Origin: Brachynemurus nebulosus
Lineage: Eukaryota; Arthropoda; Insecta; Neuroptera; Myrmeleontidae
Reading direction: 5' to 3'
Assembly: GCA_035578155.1 (NCBI GenBank)
Contig: JAPWDM010000005.1
Coordinates: 40,448,108 to 40,512,107, forward strand
Length of the DNA stretch: 64,000 nucleotides
Positions within the stretch are counted from its first letter, which is position 1. Every line of letters starts with the position of its first letter. This document shows, one piece after another, positions 34,349 to 46,744 of the stretch. The position numbers were made by a program, and so were the translations under genes. A model generated the notes under the pieces. It saw nothing but the letters and a program-made list of their open reading frames with translations, ran no database searches and was not told where the DNA came from.

Positions 34349-36700
34349 GCGTTATTCATAGACGATTTAAGATAAATCTAAGATCAATCTTAGCTAAGAT
34401 AAAACTTAACTTATTCATAGACGACTTTAGGTCGGTTTTAACGCTAAGTTCAATCTTATCTCTTACTTAAATTTAAAATAAGCAAATGGTCGACTTAAGT
34501 CCATCTTAAATATATTTTTACATGGAATTTTTTGACATTTGAACATTTTATCAAATTTGAAAGAACTTTTTCGAATAAAAATATAAAATATACGTAATTA
34601 AATATCTATATTAAGTATTGACGTAATAAATATTTTAAATGTAAGTAAATTAAAAGAAAAATTGAATCAAATTAACTTAGTTTTATAAGTAATTCAACCT
34701 CTAAATATTTTCAGGTGCAAAAAAGTTTTCATGTATGACGAAAATATCGATTTGCAGCATGTATTTGACGAAAAACTTACAATTTTATAGATAACTAATT
34801 AAAAGATATGTGCAAAAACAGAAAAACTAAGGAATTATTACGTACTTCTGTGTGCTTCTGTGATAGAATATTTTGACTTTCTACTTACATTTTTTGTGTA
34901 ATAAGAGACGTATTTTTCTTAATGTAAATTATAAACAAAACGGTAGTTTAACATAATATTTTACCATACTTTAGTTAATCTTAATTTATTATTACATTTT
35001 TTTTAGTTGTTTTTCATACTGAAATGTTAAAAATTATCGGAAGCACACTGGAATTATTTAATGTTTTAGGCCTTTAAGTACCGCAGTTTATGTTTAAAAT
35101 TATTCTGTTTAATCTAAATCATTGACAAAGTTTATATCTATTTTATACTTCTTTTGTAACAATTTTTAATAAATCAACAAATATTTTAGTATATAATTTA
35201 TATTTTATTGTAACTTTATAAGTCACTCAGATTACATAAAACTGATGATATAAAAAACAGAACAAATATAATACAATTATGTCTGTTTACACACATTACA
35301 TGTTTTAAAGACAATTCACATTTTTAAAAAAAATAATATTAAAATAATCACATGATACCACCTATTTTATGAAATTTTAAATTTAATAGCGACCACGTCT
35401 TTACGTTCTGCATTTTAAACAAACAAACTATACTTAGGTACTATACTACGTACTGACATATTCTAAAACAGTTTAAAATAATATTTACAACAAAGAAATT
35501 TAAATTTCCAATAAACAAATTTTTCCGTTAATATTGTTATTTATTATAAATTAAATTAAAATACATAACTATGTATACTTTTGTATTATTTTATTAATTA
35601 CGGCAAAAATATTAAAAATTTTAATTATTTACTGATAGAATTTTCATTAATTTAAATATTTCGCGCTACTACTATTCAAATATTTTTCGTTTCTCTGATT
35701 GCTTTCAATTGGTGAATAATTGTAAAGCTTGTATACACCTCACAATGTATCATTATAACTAACTTCAAGCTTGTTTCTACTAGGACAATTTTAAAATCTG
35801 TCTATGAATTGTAATGTTAAGTTAAATCTTAGTGTTAACTTTGCTAAGTTCAATCTAAGAATTATCTTAAATTCTCTCTATGAATTAGGGATGTCGTTTT
35901 TTAATCGATAAATCGAGAAATCGATTAATCGGAAGTATGAAAACCGATTTTTAATCGATTATTGATTTTGAGATCGATTCACACATCGATTTTTATTTTA
36001 TGGAAATCGCGAAACGATTTTTTTTCAAAACATAAATTGCTATTTTATTTATACGTTGCTATTTATTTATTAATTTAAATTTAAATCTATTATCGGTACT
36101 ACAATTACTAAATTGTAAGCATCGAACGCATCAAATGCATATATAATCAAATCTGTATGCATCAAATCAAATTGTCAAAATTGACAAATTGACAACTGTA
36201 CCATGTACAAAACAATAAAGTTTAAGCGGGAAATTTAAAAAAAAGAAATTATAATTCTTTTTTTATCCCTTAATGTATAAAAAAAACTTTGTATGCAATT
36301 AAATAAAAAAAACTTCTCAACATTTAGTACAATTTAGATAATATTTATACAATTAGCATTTTTATATATGAAAATAAAAATTGTCAACTTTGCTGTGATG
36401 TTGCGATTCATCTCTACAACATAGAATAAAATTCTAAAAAAATGTTGGTAATTAAGTATGTACAGTTGTACACGCTTAATATTTTTCTTCTTAAAAGACT
36501 TTGAAAGTTCATCTTTCTGAATTATAAATTTTTACTTAAAAATTACCGCCACTTTTGCAACAGCAAATTTGAATCGATTTCTTAGAATCGATTTTGAATA
36601 CAATCGATAATTTAAGTATCGATTCTTTTGTTGGCAATTACGAATCGATTCAAAAATCGATTTTTTTTTAAAAAAACGACATCCCTACTATGAATAGCGC
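34349..36700. mobile_element. Middle nested element with GCGYTATTCATAG ends
   Basis: The left end GCGTTATTCATAG continues into TTTAAGATAAATCTAAGAT; the right end reads inverted as GCGCTATTCATAG, then TTTAAGATAATTCTTAGAT. The right arm is split by the inner element at 35886-36687. There is no coding capacity. The target-site duplication is not resolved (GCG or a few bases around it). Confidence 0.65.
35878..36695. mobile_element. Innermost 802-bp hAT-like element, perfect 8-bp duplication
   Basis: The element (35886-36687) starts TAGGGATGTCGTTTTTTAA and ends TTAAAAAAACGACATCCCTA. CTATGAAT flanks it exactly on both sides (35878-35885, 36688-36695). AATCGATT-type words crowd both subterminal regions, which could be transposase-binding sites. 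There is no open frame of note. Confidence 0.88.
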
Positions 36701-38040
36701 TCATAGTCTTTGTTGCATAAAATTTAAACGAGGTAAATGTTAACATGTTAATACTTACCCCATGCATTTTGTTAATACTTGCCCCGAAGGTAAATTTTTT
36801 ACAAATTTAAATTTTTAAAAAGAATACGTTGATAATGCGGTAAAATTTAAACAAAATACAATACCAGATGGAATATGCTACCGTTTGAAATAAATTTAAT
36901 CTCTTTTAGGTATACAATCATGCTTCAAATCAAAAAACCGTCGACTTAAAAATGTTCTTTTACCTAATAAAATCTACGCCTTACTCACAACTTTGTTTTG
37001 CGGCAACCGGCCGAAGACTGATTGGTCACAACGTGTCCGTGGTCATCTACTGATGACAGCAACTGGACGTACTTAATTTTTTCGTCCGTAGTTTGGCGGA
37101 AAATGGCCTGTTAATACTTACCCCCGTTAATACTAGCCCCTGTCTCCCCTACCTACAACATTTATAACAATTAAATAAAAAATCAACACTGCATCTGGCT
37201 TGGAACAAAGATATACTACTGCTAACGAACGAACCGTCTCAAAGGATTTAACGAATAAACCTTATGAGAAACGTAATTTGACTAATCATGACCTTAAATT
37301 GTGATGGAACCGATGGAAAGTACTTTGGGAAGAAATTACTAAAACAAAATATTTGCACTTAAACGTTTATTGAACTTTATTCAAACCCCAACAATATTAC
37401 ATATTGATGATAATAAATTTCAAACAATTTATTTCAGATTCTCATATTAATATGAGAAGAATGTGTTCTATTTTGGTGATTGTCCATTGGTCCGTTCGTT
37501 CGTTTGTTTGTCCGTGAGTCTGTCCATCCGGTCTGACGGTCTAGTCAATGTCTGATATACCTATTTGGTTTATACGAGAATTTTGATTGACAGACAGGTA
37601 ACCGAGCGTGAATGATTCCCTGCCATGTATCATCTACACCGGGAGAAACAACAGCCATCCATAGATTGCCGTAGGCTCCAGGCCAACATCGTCACATTAT
37701 GTACATGAATTATACTATACGTATTGTGTTATCGTAAATATAGTCGATGAAATAAATTGAATGTATTGCGAAATATTTCGATGCAATTATGCGTTATAAC
37801 AAAGAGATTATAATGCGGGCCATACACGGTTCAACTTGTTGTACTACAAGTTGAACTGTTTGCCATACACTATTAAACTATTTATTCAACTTGTTGTCCA
37901 ACTTCAGTTATTCACAATTTTTGAAAAAGAGAACTTCGTTAAAATTATGGATTCTTGCCTTAGCAGTAATTGCAGAAATTAGTGAAGAAAGCGTGAGTAA
38001 ACGAAAAAAAAGAAAATAGGGCAAAGAGTGGTTGGGACAA

Positions 38041-38304
38041 AAATTTTCTAATGAAAAACTATTAAAAAAAATTAGTGAATATGAACCAGACGATTATAAA
38101 AATTATATGTGAATGAACGAAGAAATTTTTAATAATATTTTAGTAAAAATAACACCTTTAATAAACAAAAAAGATAAGTTTATGCATGATGCAATTTCTG
38201 CAAAAACACGCTTGGGAATCACATTAAGGTTTCTTGCAACGGGAAATTCTTTTGAAGATTTAAAATCTACAACTACGGTATCAACGCAAGCTATTGGAAA
38301 TAAC
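38041..38304 (+). pseudogene. HARBI1-like transposase N-terminal remnant
   Basis: In one frame the region reads EYEPDDYKNYM, a TGA stop (38110-38112), then MNEEIFNNILVKITPLINKK and RLGITLRFLATGNSFEDL, the signature of the region upstream of the DDE domain in HARBI1-type nucleases (Ile-Thr-Pro-Leu-Ile, then LRFLATGxSF). After about residue 60 the similarity stops, and the frame runs into (TA)n, which it reads as a Tyr-Ile repeat. The in-frame stop and missing catalytic domain make it a pseudogene. Confidence 0.82.
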
Positions 38305-38372
38305 AACCAAAATCAAATATTTAAGTTTTCCAATTGTTACCGCTGTAAATATTTTATTGATTACACCCTTTA

Positions 38373-38375
<3 letters not shown>

Positions 38376-38448
<73 letters not shown>
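38376..38448. repeat. (TA)n microsatellite inside the Harbinger element
   Basis: About 36 TA units. Open frames across it on both strands are artefacts. Confidence 0.95.
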
Positions 38449-38452
<4 letters not shown>

Positions 38453-38634
38453 TGGTTTTGTCGTTCAACTACCCCACACATCTGCTCCGTCCACGTAAAA
38501 TAAAATATTTTGATTTTACTTCAATCGTTTATGCAACCATCAAAATAGTTGACCAACTGCCCCACACACGATTAAACATGTTGTACAACTCAACCAAGTT
38601 GTACAACAAGTTAAACCGTGTATGGGCCGCATAA

Positions 38635-40285
38635 TGTATTCAGCAGGGGTAGGTAATACCATTATTATGATAAGGCCGGTATTTCGAATTTGGTCACCGT
38701 GGTTAATAATGTCACAGAAGCGATTGAAATTATGGAGTTATATACAGTTGTGATAGTCGAAAAACTTTATTATTTTTATCGCATATTCTGAAAGTACATT
38801 ATCTCAGGAATACTCTCACGCCTTTAAAAGATGTCAAACAATAGTTTTAAAAAAGCGACACTGTTTCTTAAATTGCGTAAGATCTGACACTGATTGTTAC
38901 AAAATGGTCAAGCGCGGGTAGCTGATAACCTCTGCGATGACAGAAATCATGAATTCATAAATATTTCGTTGTTAGCAATCCTAAAAAATTGTTTGGTACT
39001 TCATTTAATTCTCTTTTTTACTTTAAATTCAAATAAATACATAGTATTTATATGATTAAAAGAATTCCAATCGTGTAAACAACTTTTTTGAATTATGCTT
39101 GTTATAATTTTAATTTCTGATTCGATTGATATAGTTAGTTAACCTTGCAAAGGAACTTTTATTTTTCAAGGTGAAAGAAAGTACTTTTTTAATAAGTACT
39201 TTTATCTAAGTAAGTAATTGTTACTTATGTATTACGTTTACAATTTTAAAATTACATATCACGCAAATGGATGGTTGTTAATATTGAGCTCGATGGGTTA
39301 CTATTGACAACATCAATCTAAACGCATAGAAAATAAAATGACTAAATAAACAGAGTTAATTAAATGAATCGTTTTTGAAGGTTTTATGAAATATTACCTC
39401 CAGCAGGAGTTATAAGTGGTAATCTTGAACATTACGAGTAGGTACAGTAGATGTCCAAGTAATGAAACTGTTTTGAGAAAGTTATAAACTGACTATATTT
39501 TTTGTTCTAAGTATTATAGATTTGTTGGTCATGTTTTAACAAATTGAAACTGTAAATGTAAATATAATTACACTGTAAATATAATTTTTCTCCCCAATGT
39601 ACACTGTAAATATAATTTTTCTCCCCAAGCATGTTGCGTTGCTATAAAAAAATTATGAAAACAAGTCAAAAACCAAGAAAATTTGACAATTGGTCTGATT
39701 TTAAAAGCTTATTGTTGAAGAAACATGCATCGTAAAATATAACAAAATTTCATATGCCTACTCTTATGTGAAACGGATTATTCAAAAATAAAATGAAGTC
39801 ATATTGTACTAAATCTTAACCCTCTGTGATATTGTGATCAGATTTATATTTTTGCTATCAAAATGTCGGAATTCGGTTACACAATCTGGCTTGCTTGAAC
39901 TCCATTTTTGATTGATCCTTATCAAGCGTGGAATAGCTTTTTAATGGTTTTGCTGATCAAAATTTTATAATTTTGACATAAACTATTCATTTTTGCTGTC
40001 AAAATATTCAAATCCCTTTTGGATTCCCATTCAAATTTCTTTTTGAATAATCTTGTAGTTCTAATAGAAAGAACATACAATTAATCATCGAAAAACGATT
40101 ACTGCTTTGGGTTTTGTGTGTTGATGCTTACTAAATCGTTGATATCTCAAATGTGGAACTTTACTGTACCGCATCAACTGCATATACAAAATGTATATTA
40201 TAAAATAATGTTTCGTAAATATGAAATAACTAAATTTAAATACATTAATTATCCAAGTGGATCTTGACAAAGTAGATGAACTCAC
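38635..40285. other. AT-rich stretch, nothing firm
   Basis: A 29-bp direct tandem pair (ACTGTAAATATAATTTTTCT, then CCCCAA) lies at 39570-39629. No gene is recognised. Confidence 0.4.
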
Positions 40286-40375
40286 GACCGAAATGACGGA
40301 CGATAGATGGACTTCATGTCCATCTTCATCAAAAAAAATGAAATGAAAACCGCCCGAGTCAATGTCAGTGTTCAT
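40286..40375 (-). CDS. Candidate exon, 30 codons, minus strand
   Basis: An ATG-initiated frame reads MNTDIDSGGFHFIFFDEDGH and then EVHLSSVISV, ending at a donor GTGAGT (minus strand, just below 40286). The composition is protein-like. Its frame does not join the long frame of the candidate exon at 40450-40577 without a stop, though an alternative short frame of that exon (ISLPWDGPVDGDR) would join in phase across a 74-base intron. Unrecognised and uncertain. Confidence 0.22.
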
Positions 40376-40449
40376 CTTTCATTACAGAATATACCTAATA
40401 ACTTCAAGCAAAGAATATGATGAGTTTATGTATACTTGAATATACTTAC

Positions 40450-40577
40450 TCGATCTCCATCAACGGGGCCATCCCATGGTAAAGAAATCTTTTATAATAC
40501 ATAATATTCGTTCCACATGCATTTTCAGTCAGTCTCCTACAGTGAAACATGTCTAAAATATTTATATTAACGAATCT
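40450..40577 (-). CDS. Candidate internal exon, 42 open codons, minus strand
   Basis: On the minus strand a strong acceptor (pyrimidine-rich, ending TTTTCAACAG) precedes base 40577 and a consensus donor, GTAAGT, follows base 40450. The 128 bases between are open in frame 1: RFVNINILDMFHCRRLTENA then CGTNIMYYKRFLYHGMAPLM. RRLTENACG loosely resembles the RRxxENAFG motif late in PIF/Harbinger transposases, so it may be a transposon-derived exon rather than a host one. No partner exon is confirmed. Confidence 0.33.
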
Positions 40578-40889
40578 CTGTTGAAAATAAAATGTGAGAA
40601 TCAATTAAAAGACCAATTTATTCACAGGTTTCACTGTAATACATGCTAGCCATACGTAATATTTACTCTAGTCAGTATAAGAACGTTTAATTTGTTGTGA
40701 CTCGTTCTTTTCAATTTCTAGTGAGGAGGTTTGAAGTTCATGAGAACTTCAAACATATCATTTAAGCATACGCGCATTTTATTACGCTGCACTATTCTTG
40801 TAAATTGCACTTTGTGAATAAATAAGTAAATTTTAAATAAAATTGTAATAATAATAATAATTTTAGTTAGTTTGCAATTTTCTATTGTT

Positions 40890-41081
40890 TTTAAACAAAA
40901 AAGAAAAAAACGCCGTGAGCAGCGGGGCCCCATCACGGTAGTCGAATTTTCCCCTTCATCTTCGGTATTGAATGTCTACAAGCGAAATGTGATTGAAAGT
41001 CTACAACCGAATTGTCATTTTGTTGGTTTCAAAACTGGTGATGAGTGTTCGGCTGATCGAGGCTTTAAAAAAAGGTTTTAA
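40890..41081 (+). other. GC-richer open segment of unknown nature
   Basis: About 60 codons are open to a stop at 41081, including RGPITVVEFSPSSSVLNVYK and GFKTGDECSADRGFKKRF. No start, splice site or family is convincing. Confidence 0.25.
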
Positions 41082-41519
41082 GTATTTAAGGGCTGTATCT
41101 CAGTAAATTTCAATTTTGTGCCGAAAACAGGTAGCAGAAAAAAAGCCAACACAATTCGTACGAGGACATTCCTGCCCATGTTTATCCGCTAATTGCCTTT
41201 ATGTTTTAGTTTTAAATATTAAAAAAGGACCTTAAATAGTAAACTGGAAGGCCTTTATAAAGATATTTTTTCTTTCCAAAAAAATCCAAAATTTCTATTT
41301 TATAAATACTAAAAATTCAAAATTCCTAATTTATAAATAAACAGTGACTTTAATAACATTTTTAAATTACTTAATATGTACGTATTTCATTTGTCATAAA
41401 AGTAAGTTCACTTTTTTTTAAATTTTTTAAAATTACTATTCGCCTACTTGTATTTAGAATAAACATAATGCTTTTAAAACACATTTAACAATAGCATTCA
41501 ATTCCGATGTAAAAATGGG

Positions 41520-42115
41520 AGAAGTGGGGGGGAAAAGTGATGTGGACTCCCTACAAGGTACTAGCTGGATACTAACTGAATACACGTACAAAATTTCAGC
41601 CCTCTAGGTTTCCTTATGGAGTCTCTAGACGTGTTAGAAAACAAGCAAAAAAATTAAGGAAATATTGGCGTAAAAATCGTGGGGGTAAGGGTTAAAAGTT
41701 GAAACCTCCAAAAAACAGTGTCTGGCTATTAGCTTAACCTGTACACCAAATTTCAGCCCTCTAGGTTTATTTGGGGAGATTTTGACCCGAACGAAACTGT
41801 TAAAAAACAAGAAAAATCATGTTCTTTTGGGTATAAAAATGGTGGGGGTAGGGGTTAAAAGTCGAGACCCCCAAAAGGCACCCCCTTGATACTAACTCAA
41901 TCCGAATACAAAATTTCAGCCCTCTAGGTTTATTCGGGTGACCTGTGCGAGTGGTACAAACTTCGAAAACGTCGAAAATGCATGAAATTGTAGCTTAAAA
42001 ATGAGGGGGGTGGGGGTAAAATATTAAAACCTCCAAAAAGCACAACCTAGGTACGAACTTTATCAACACACCAAATTTCAACCCTCTACGTTAATTCTGG
42101 GGGGCTGGGGGCCTG
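41520..42115 (+). repeat. Minisatellite, four units of about 160 bp
   Basis: The phrase AAATTTCAGCCCTCTAGGTT recurs at 41591, 41748, 41913 and 42073 (spacing 157, 165, 160). Each unit also has a G-rich stretch (GTGGGGGTAGGGGTTAAAAG-like) followed by ACCTCCAAAAARC. A diverged related phrase is at 42353. The units differ at many sites, so the array is old. Confidence 0.85.
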
Positions 42116-42409
42116 TTAGATCCAGCGAAAATCGTTTTTCCCCCCTCTACTCCCCCCATATCATCCTAGGAAGCTGAATTTTGGATATGTTGTAGATAAT
42201 TGACCGAAACATTATTTAAAACCGATTTGGAAAAGTTTTATTGCTTTTCCGCCCCCCACCACCCCCTTAAAGGTCGGGTCCGAAAAAAAATTTGCCCAAA
42301 ATTTGACCCCACTGTGATAGTATTGTTGTGCATCGGAATAAGCCCCACTTACCAAATTTCATCTCTTAACTTCCATAGGGGGGCCCTACACATATTAAAA
42401 GGTTGCGGG

Positions 42410-42412
<3 letters not shown>

Positions 42413-42474
<62 letters not shown>
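42413..42474. repeat. (TA)n microsatellite
   Basis: About 31 AT units follow GGTTGCGGGAAA at the edge of the minisatellite. Confidence 0.95.
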
Positions 42475-42478
<4 letters not shown>

Positions 42479-42599
42479 CATCTTTTTTTTTTACATAATC
42501 GTGTTCTACGGGTCCGAAAACGGATAGCGCCCCTGGTCTCGCCTCTCGCAGCTCTTATCGTATAGACTGTATAAGTCTAATTTTTCGGAGAAAATTCGA

Positions 42600-43780
42600 C
42601 TAAAAATCGTTCCATTATTTACTGTTAGACTAGGTGCACACATACAATTTTTAATCGATTAACTGTTTAGTTATATGTCAAAAGACTATGGATAGTGTCT
42701 TATGGGACCTGGACACATACTATCGGCACAATAGCAACTCGGCAGAAAAATCAAAAAACTATATCGATCGTTTTTTGGCTTAAAAGTTGAACAACTATTA
42801 TCGTTCGACAGATAAGTGTACATTGTTTGTATTGAATAGCGCATACGCTCGATTAAACAGTCGATCGACAAAATTATGCCGATCAGAAAGTTTTATAAAA
42901 GTTGATATTTTGCAGAATGATTGTTTATTTAACATAATTTATGAAAATCACAGTCCAATTTCATTCTCGTGAGACGAAGCCAGTCAGTGTTTTCGATGGA
43001 ACTTCTGGGAAGTGCTGAGTGGTTGTGCTGTACAAGAATGATGTTTGACTGTAATTTTCATCATCCTGCAAAATTTCAGCTTTTATGAAACTCTTTGACC
43101 GGCCCAGTTTTTGCAGCAATAATACAGATCGAATTTTGTCTAATTAGTCCAGATATGCTGCTCACAGATTTTGATCAGATTTCGGGTACACCTACATATT
43201 TTTTATTTAAATTTCTGTCAGGATCGTAATAATCGTATCATGAAATTTAATGTTTAAAAAATATCAAGACCATAATAACCATCGCATGAAATTTGACGTT
43301 TAAAAAATATTAGTATTTTATAGCAGATTTCTATCTCTATTTAGTTTTAGATGAATCAAATTTCTGTCGCTTGTAGGCCAAAATTTGAAGTAATCGGAAG
43401 ATAACTAAAACTCCCGATGCACTCCATAAATTCATACTAGACTGACTTTGATTTATTATATTGAAACCAGTGGCTGTGTTTCTTTATTTAGAGATCACTG
43501 TTTAAAATTGTTGCCTGTTGATGAAATTTTATTAGTCAACAGAGCGAATGTAAAATTTATATTTTCAAATATGTAACATAACACACCTATAGCACATGTA
43601 ATAGAAATACATAATATATTTTATACATGAGCACTTACATGTAAAATTTGATTAGTATCAGAAACAGTGAAAAATTTTAATTAAAATTTTTTGTTGTAAG
43701 TGTGCCAAATATGATTTGCTAGTCTACTGGATGTTATTTCATTTTATTTAACTTGTAAAATTGTTAAATTAAATTGTTTT
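42600..43780. other. Stretch without recognised genes
   Basis: 42620-42900 has several imperfect inverted words (CGATCG, GTTCAAC, TCGATTAA), perhaps a decayed transposon. The rest is AT-rich and featureless. Confidence 0.35.
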
Positions 43781-43902
43781 TAGCGAATTTCCAAAACTGG
43801 AAATTCAGCTTTTACGCCAGGTGTCATGGTGCGACCTAAGCCCGAGACCATATCAGAAATATGTTTTGAGGTCCCTAGAATACGAAAATGATATTCACTA
43901 AA

Positions 43903-43964
<62 letters not shown>

Positions 43965-45393
43965 CCGCGCGATAACTCTCGAACGAAACGTTTAATGCTT
44001 ATGAAATTTTGTGTGCGAATTCGATTTTCCAAATCGTTGGATGAGTTCGTTAGCCAGACACGTCGGATGCCCAGAAGTAGGTTTTCCGGGCGTTTTTTGT
44101 CAACAAAATGAGTTTTTTGCCAGAATTAAGCAATTTTTCAAATTTTTTTTTACACCAAGCCCTAGTAAAAGGTAAAATTCATAAAAAATGTTTTTATACC
44201 GTTGCTCTAAATTGCTTACTTTTCGAGAAAAACTAGGAAATATGTCGTTCTCCATTTCACTCGCACTCGCATTCTTTTTTTTTCTGTCTCATTTTTTACG
44301 AGCTAAATTCGAAAAAATCCGCTTTTTAAGTAGCATGTCATGATTTTTTTAATCCAATTTAACGATTCGGCTATATTCTTTTTCTTTGTCAGTTAAATGT
44401 TTTTATAATGTATCTCTATTCCATTTTTTTTTAGATAAAAAATCACGGCGCAGTATGTTATGTGATATGATCAGAATTTAGATGATGTTTACACCTTCCT
44501 AAAATTAATAAGAGCTTGCTACAATCGCATAAAAATTACGTTAAATCATATTCAAACAATAATATTTTTACGTAATTTTCTATCCAAATGACAATACTAC
44601 GTTATAATTATATGTATAAACCCATCATTTTAGTGGTAAATAAATTTGCACATTCAGTTTTTTTTTTCTTTTGACAACAAAACAAATAATTTTAAATTTT
44701 GACAAGTTGTATCATACATTTTTGAAAATATTAAATATTTATTTTTTTAAGGAAAAAATGTATTAAAGATCTGAAATTTGTTTAACAAAAACCATACATC
44801 TGCTCGTTTTACCTTAAAAATCTCGGAAAATAGAATATTTTTCAATAATTAACTCAGAAAAAGCATATATGAGGTAATTTTCATGATATTTTTTTGAAAA
44901 TTTCAAAATAGTAGGGTTACAATGTTTTTTTTTTTAATTATTTTGTAGAATTTGGTAAACACACATCGTAAAAAGTACTCGCCTTGAAAAAATCAAACAA
45001 GTATTTAAAAAAAAAATACTATTTCTTAAAGAAAATATTAAAATTATGTACAAATGCCGTCCTGACCAACTGATATATTGGAACCGATTTTGAGCAGCTG
45101 GATTTACTACAGGCCAAAGCTCATAGTGAATACACACATTTTTTAACATCCTTTTGAATTTTGTAATTCAATCATTACAAATAAAATCTAAATAAAAAAA
45201 AATCTCTATAACCTGTTTTTTCTCAATTTTCTAGCATCAAATCTAGCGATAATTAACTAGCGGGTGATTGTATTGACCACACATTTTAATGTAAAATATA
45301 TTAATTTTAACCGGCTTCAAAATAACGTTTCGATTTTAACAATAAAAATATTTAAAAAAGTGTTTAAGTTCTGGCAAGATTGTCAAAAAGGGA
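43781..45393 (-). repeat. 1.6-kb dispersed repeat E (uninterrupted copy)
   Basis: The first 740 bp are nearly identical to 11599-12338 and the remainder aligns, less well, with 15094-15900. It starts TAGCGAATTTCCAAAACTGG and carries a (TA)n tract at 43906-43960. TTAATAAGAGCTTG (44505-44518) is the unoccupied site corresponding to the Penelope insertion. No open frame has coding potential. Confidence 0.9.
43906..43960. repeat. (TA)n microsatellite inside repeat E
   Basis: About 27 TA units at the homologous position to 11724-11780. Confidence 0.95.
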
Positions 45394-46740
45394 CTGAAAT
45401 ATTTAATGTGTTAAGTACTTACTAGACTTATAAACTTTCATTTTCGTATACGCTTTCGGTTTCGGATATTTAATTATTTCGGATATCGGTAGTTTTAGTT
45501 ACTACCTATCCCTAATGTAAATGTTTGTCAATCCAACTTCATCGAGAGAAAGTTAATTAGGTATTTACGATTTTCGGAAGAACACGTATATAAATTTTAT
45601 AAGTACGTATTATCATATAAACACATTTGGTTTGCAATTTTTTAATAATTAGTTTCTACGCTACTGAAATTATCTATCCATTTGAAAACTGGGATCCAGT
45701 GATGTACATTGACACTACAAAAGTGTGGGTGAAAAATTTCATTTTCACTTTTACTGAAATTATGTCATAAATTCATATTTTCAGAATTTATTCATTTGAC
45801 AGAAAAATTCTAAATTATTAAAAAAGCCAAATAATTAATAACAATTAAAATAAAAAAAAAAAAAAAAAAAAACAGAAAACATTTATTTATATTTGCATTT
45901 TTATAAAAACATGTAGGTATTATATTTTATATGCACTTTAACTAAAATGTCAAATTTCACACGTTCTTAATTTTCAATTTCACTCATAATGTGCTTAAAA
46001 ATCAAAACTTAAAGTTTATAACATTCACAATCCGTGTAGAGTGTCCATACGTCTTGGTTTTCCCGGATTTGTCACGGTTCTAGCTCCGTTGCTCCGGTGT
46101 CCCGACAGACTTTTTCAAGACGTCTCGGTCGATTTGTTTCGGTTTTTCAAACTACTCATTTTTATTTTCATCATCTAATAAGTACACAATTTTTCATTTT
46201 AAATCATGAATAGTTCAGTATCATATTAAAAGATCAACAGTAGATTCATTTACAACCAAACCTAAAAATATTTAAAAAAAATTAATTACTAATTAAATTT
46301 TCCAAGTTTTTTCGATTTTACCTTAAACACGAACTTCCAAAAAAACATTTTCTTTTCTTAACTTTCCATCATATATGTATCTACATAAATAAATTGTAAT
46401 ATTATTTTGCTTGCTTTTATGATACTGAAGGTACTGAAGTTATTGAACAATTAAAAATTAAAATGACTGGAATTTTATTCGAACTTTTAAATAAAGTAGT
46501 TAACTAACGCGCTAGATAGATAACGCCACAATACAGAAATTGCCAACATTTAAATGTTCATGTTTCACATTAATACAAAATAAAATACATTAATACAAAA
46601 TAAAATTGTCTAAGAAGCTCACTTTCATAAGAAATTTTATAAAAATTTAAAAAATATATATTTCCTAGAACAGGGGGCGATTTATTTTAAAAAAAAATTA
46701 ATATTTTAAATAAAGAGCCATTAATAGGTAATCTATACAT
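45394..46740. other. AT-rich stretch with a possible hAT fragment
   Basis: 46037-46140 (TAGAGTGTCCATACGTCTTG, TTTTCCCGGATTTGTCACGG, TCCCGACAG) has the look of a hAT-type terminus. A 21-A run lies near 45852. No gene is seen. Confidence 0.35.
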
Positions 46741-46744
46741 ATAA

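Larger units (their letters stand above)
33503..37151. mobile_element. Outer TA-flanked transposon hosting nested insertions
   Basis: The element at 33505-37149 is bounded by GGGGAGACAGGGGC and its inversion GCCCCTGTCTCCCC, with TA on both sides. Subterminal words GTTAATACTTACCCC (right) and GGGGTAAGTATTAAC (left) are inverted and repeated several times. No transposase is seen. The element at 34349-36700 sits inside it. Confidence 0.75.
37811..38634. mobile_element. 818-bp PIF/Harbinger element flanked by TAA
   Basis: The element (37814-38631) starts TGCGGGCCATACACGGTTCA and ends with its inversion, AACCGTGTATGGGCCGCA. TAA is duplicated on both sides, fitting the TWA preference of PIF/Harbinger. 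Subterminal ACTTGTTGTAC/GTACAACAAGT words repeat in both orientations at both ends. It holds the start of a HARBI1-like transposase, then a (TA)n tract; the DDE part is gone, so it is internally deleted. Confidence 0.88.

Noticed and set aside
38113..38634. 173-codon frame as an intact gene.
   Set aside because: Only the first 60 or so residues resemble a HARBI1-like protein; the rest reads a (TA)n tract and the element end, and an in-frame stop lies just upstream.
42200..42565. 121-codon frame across a TA tract.
   Set aside because: Tyr-Ile repeat from (TA)n plus edge sequence of a minisatellite.
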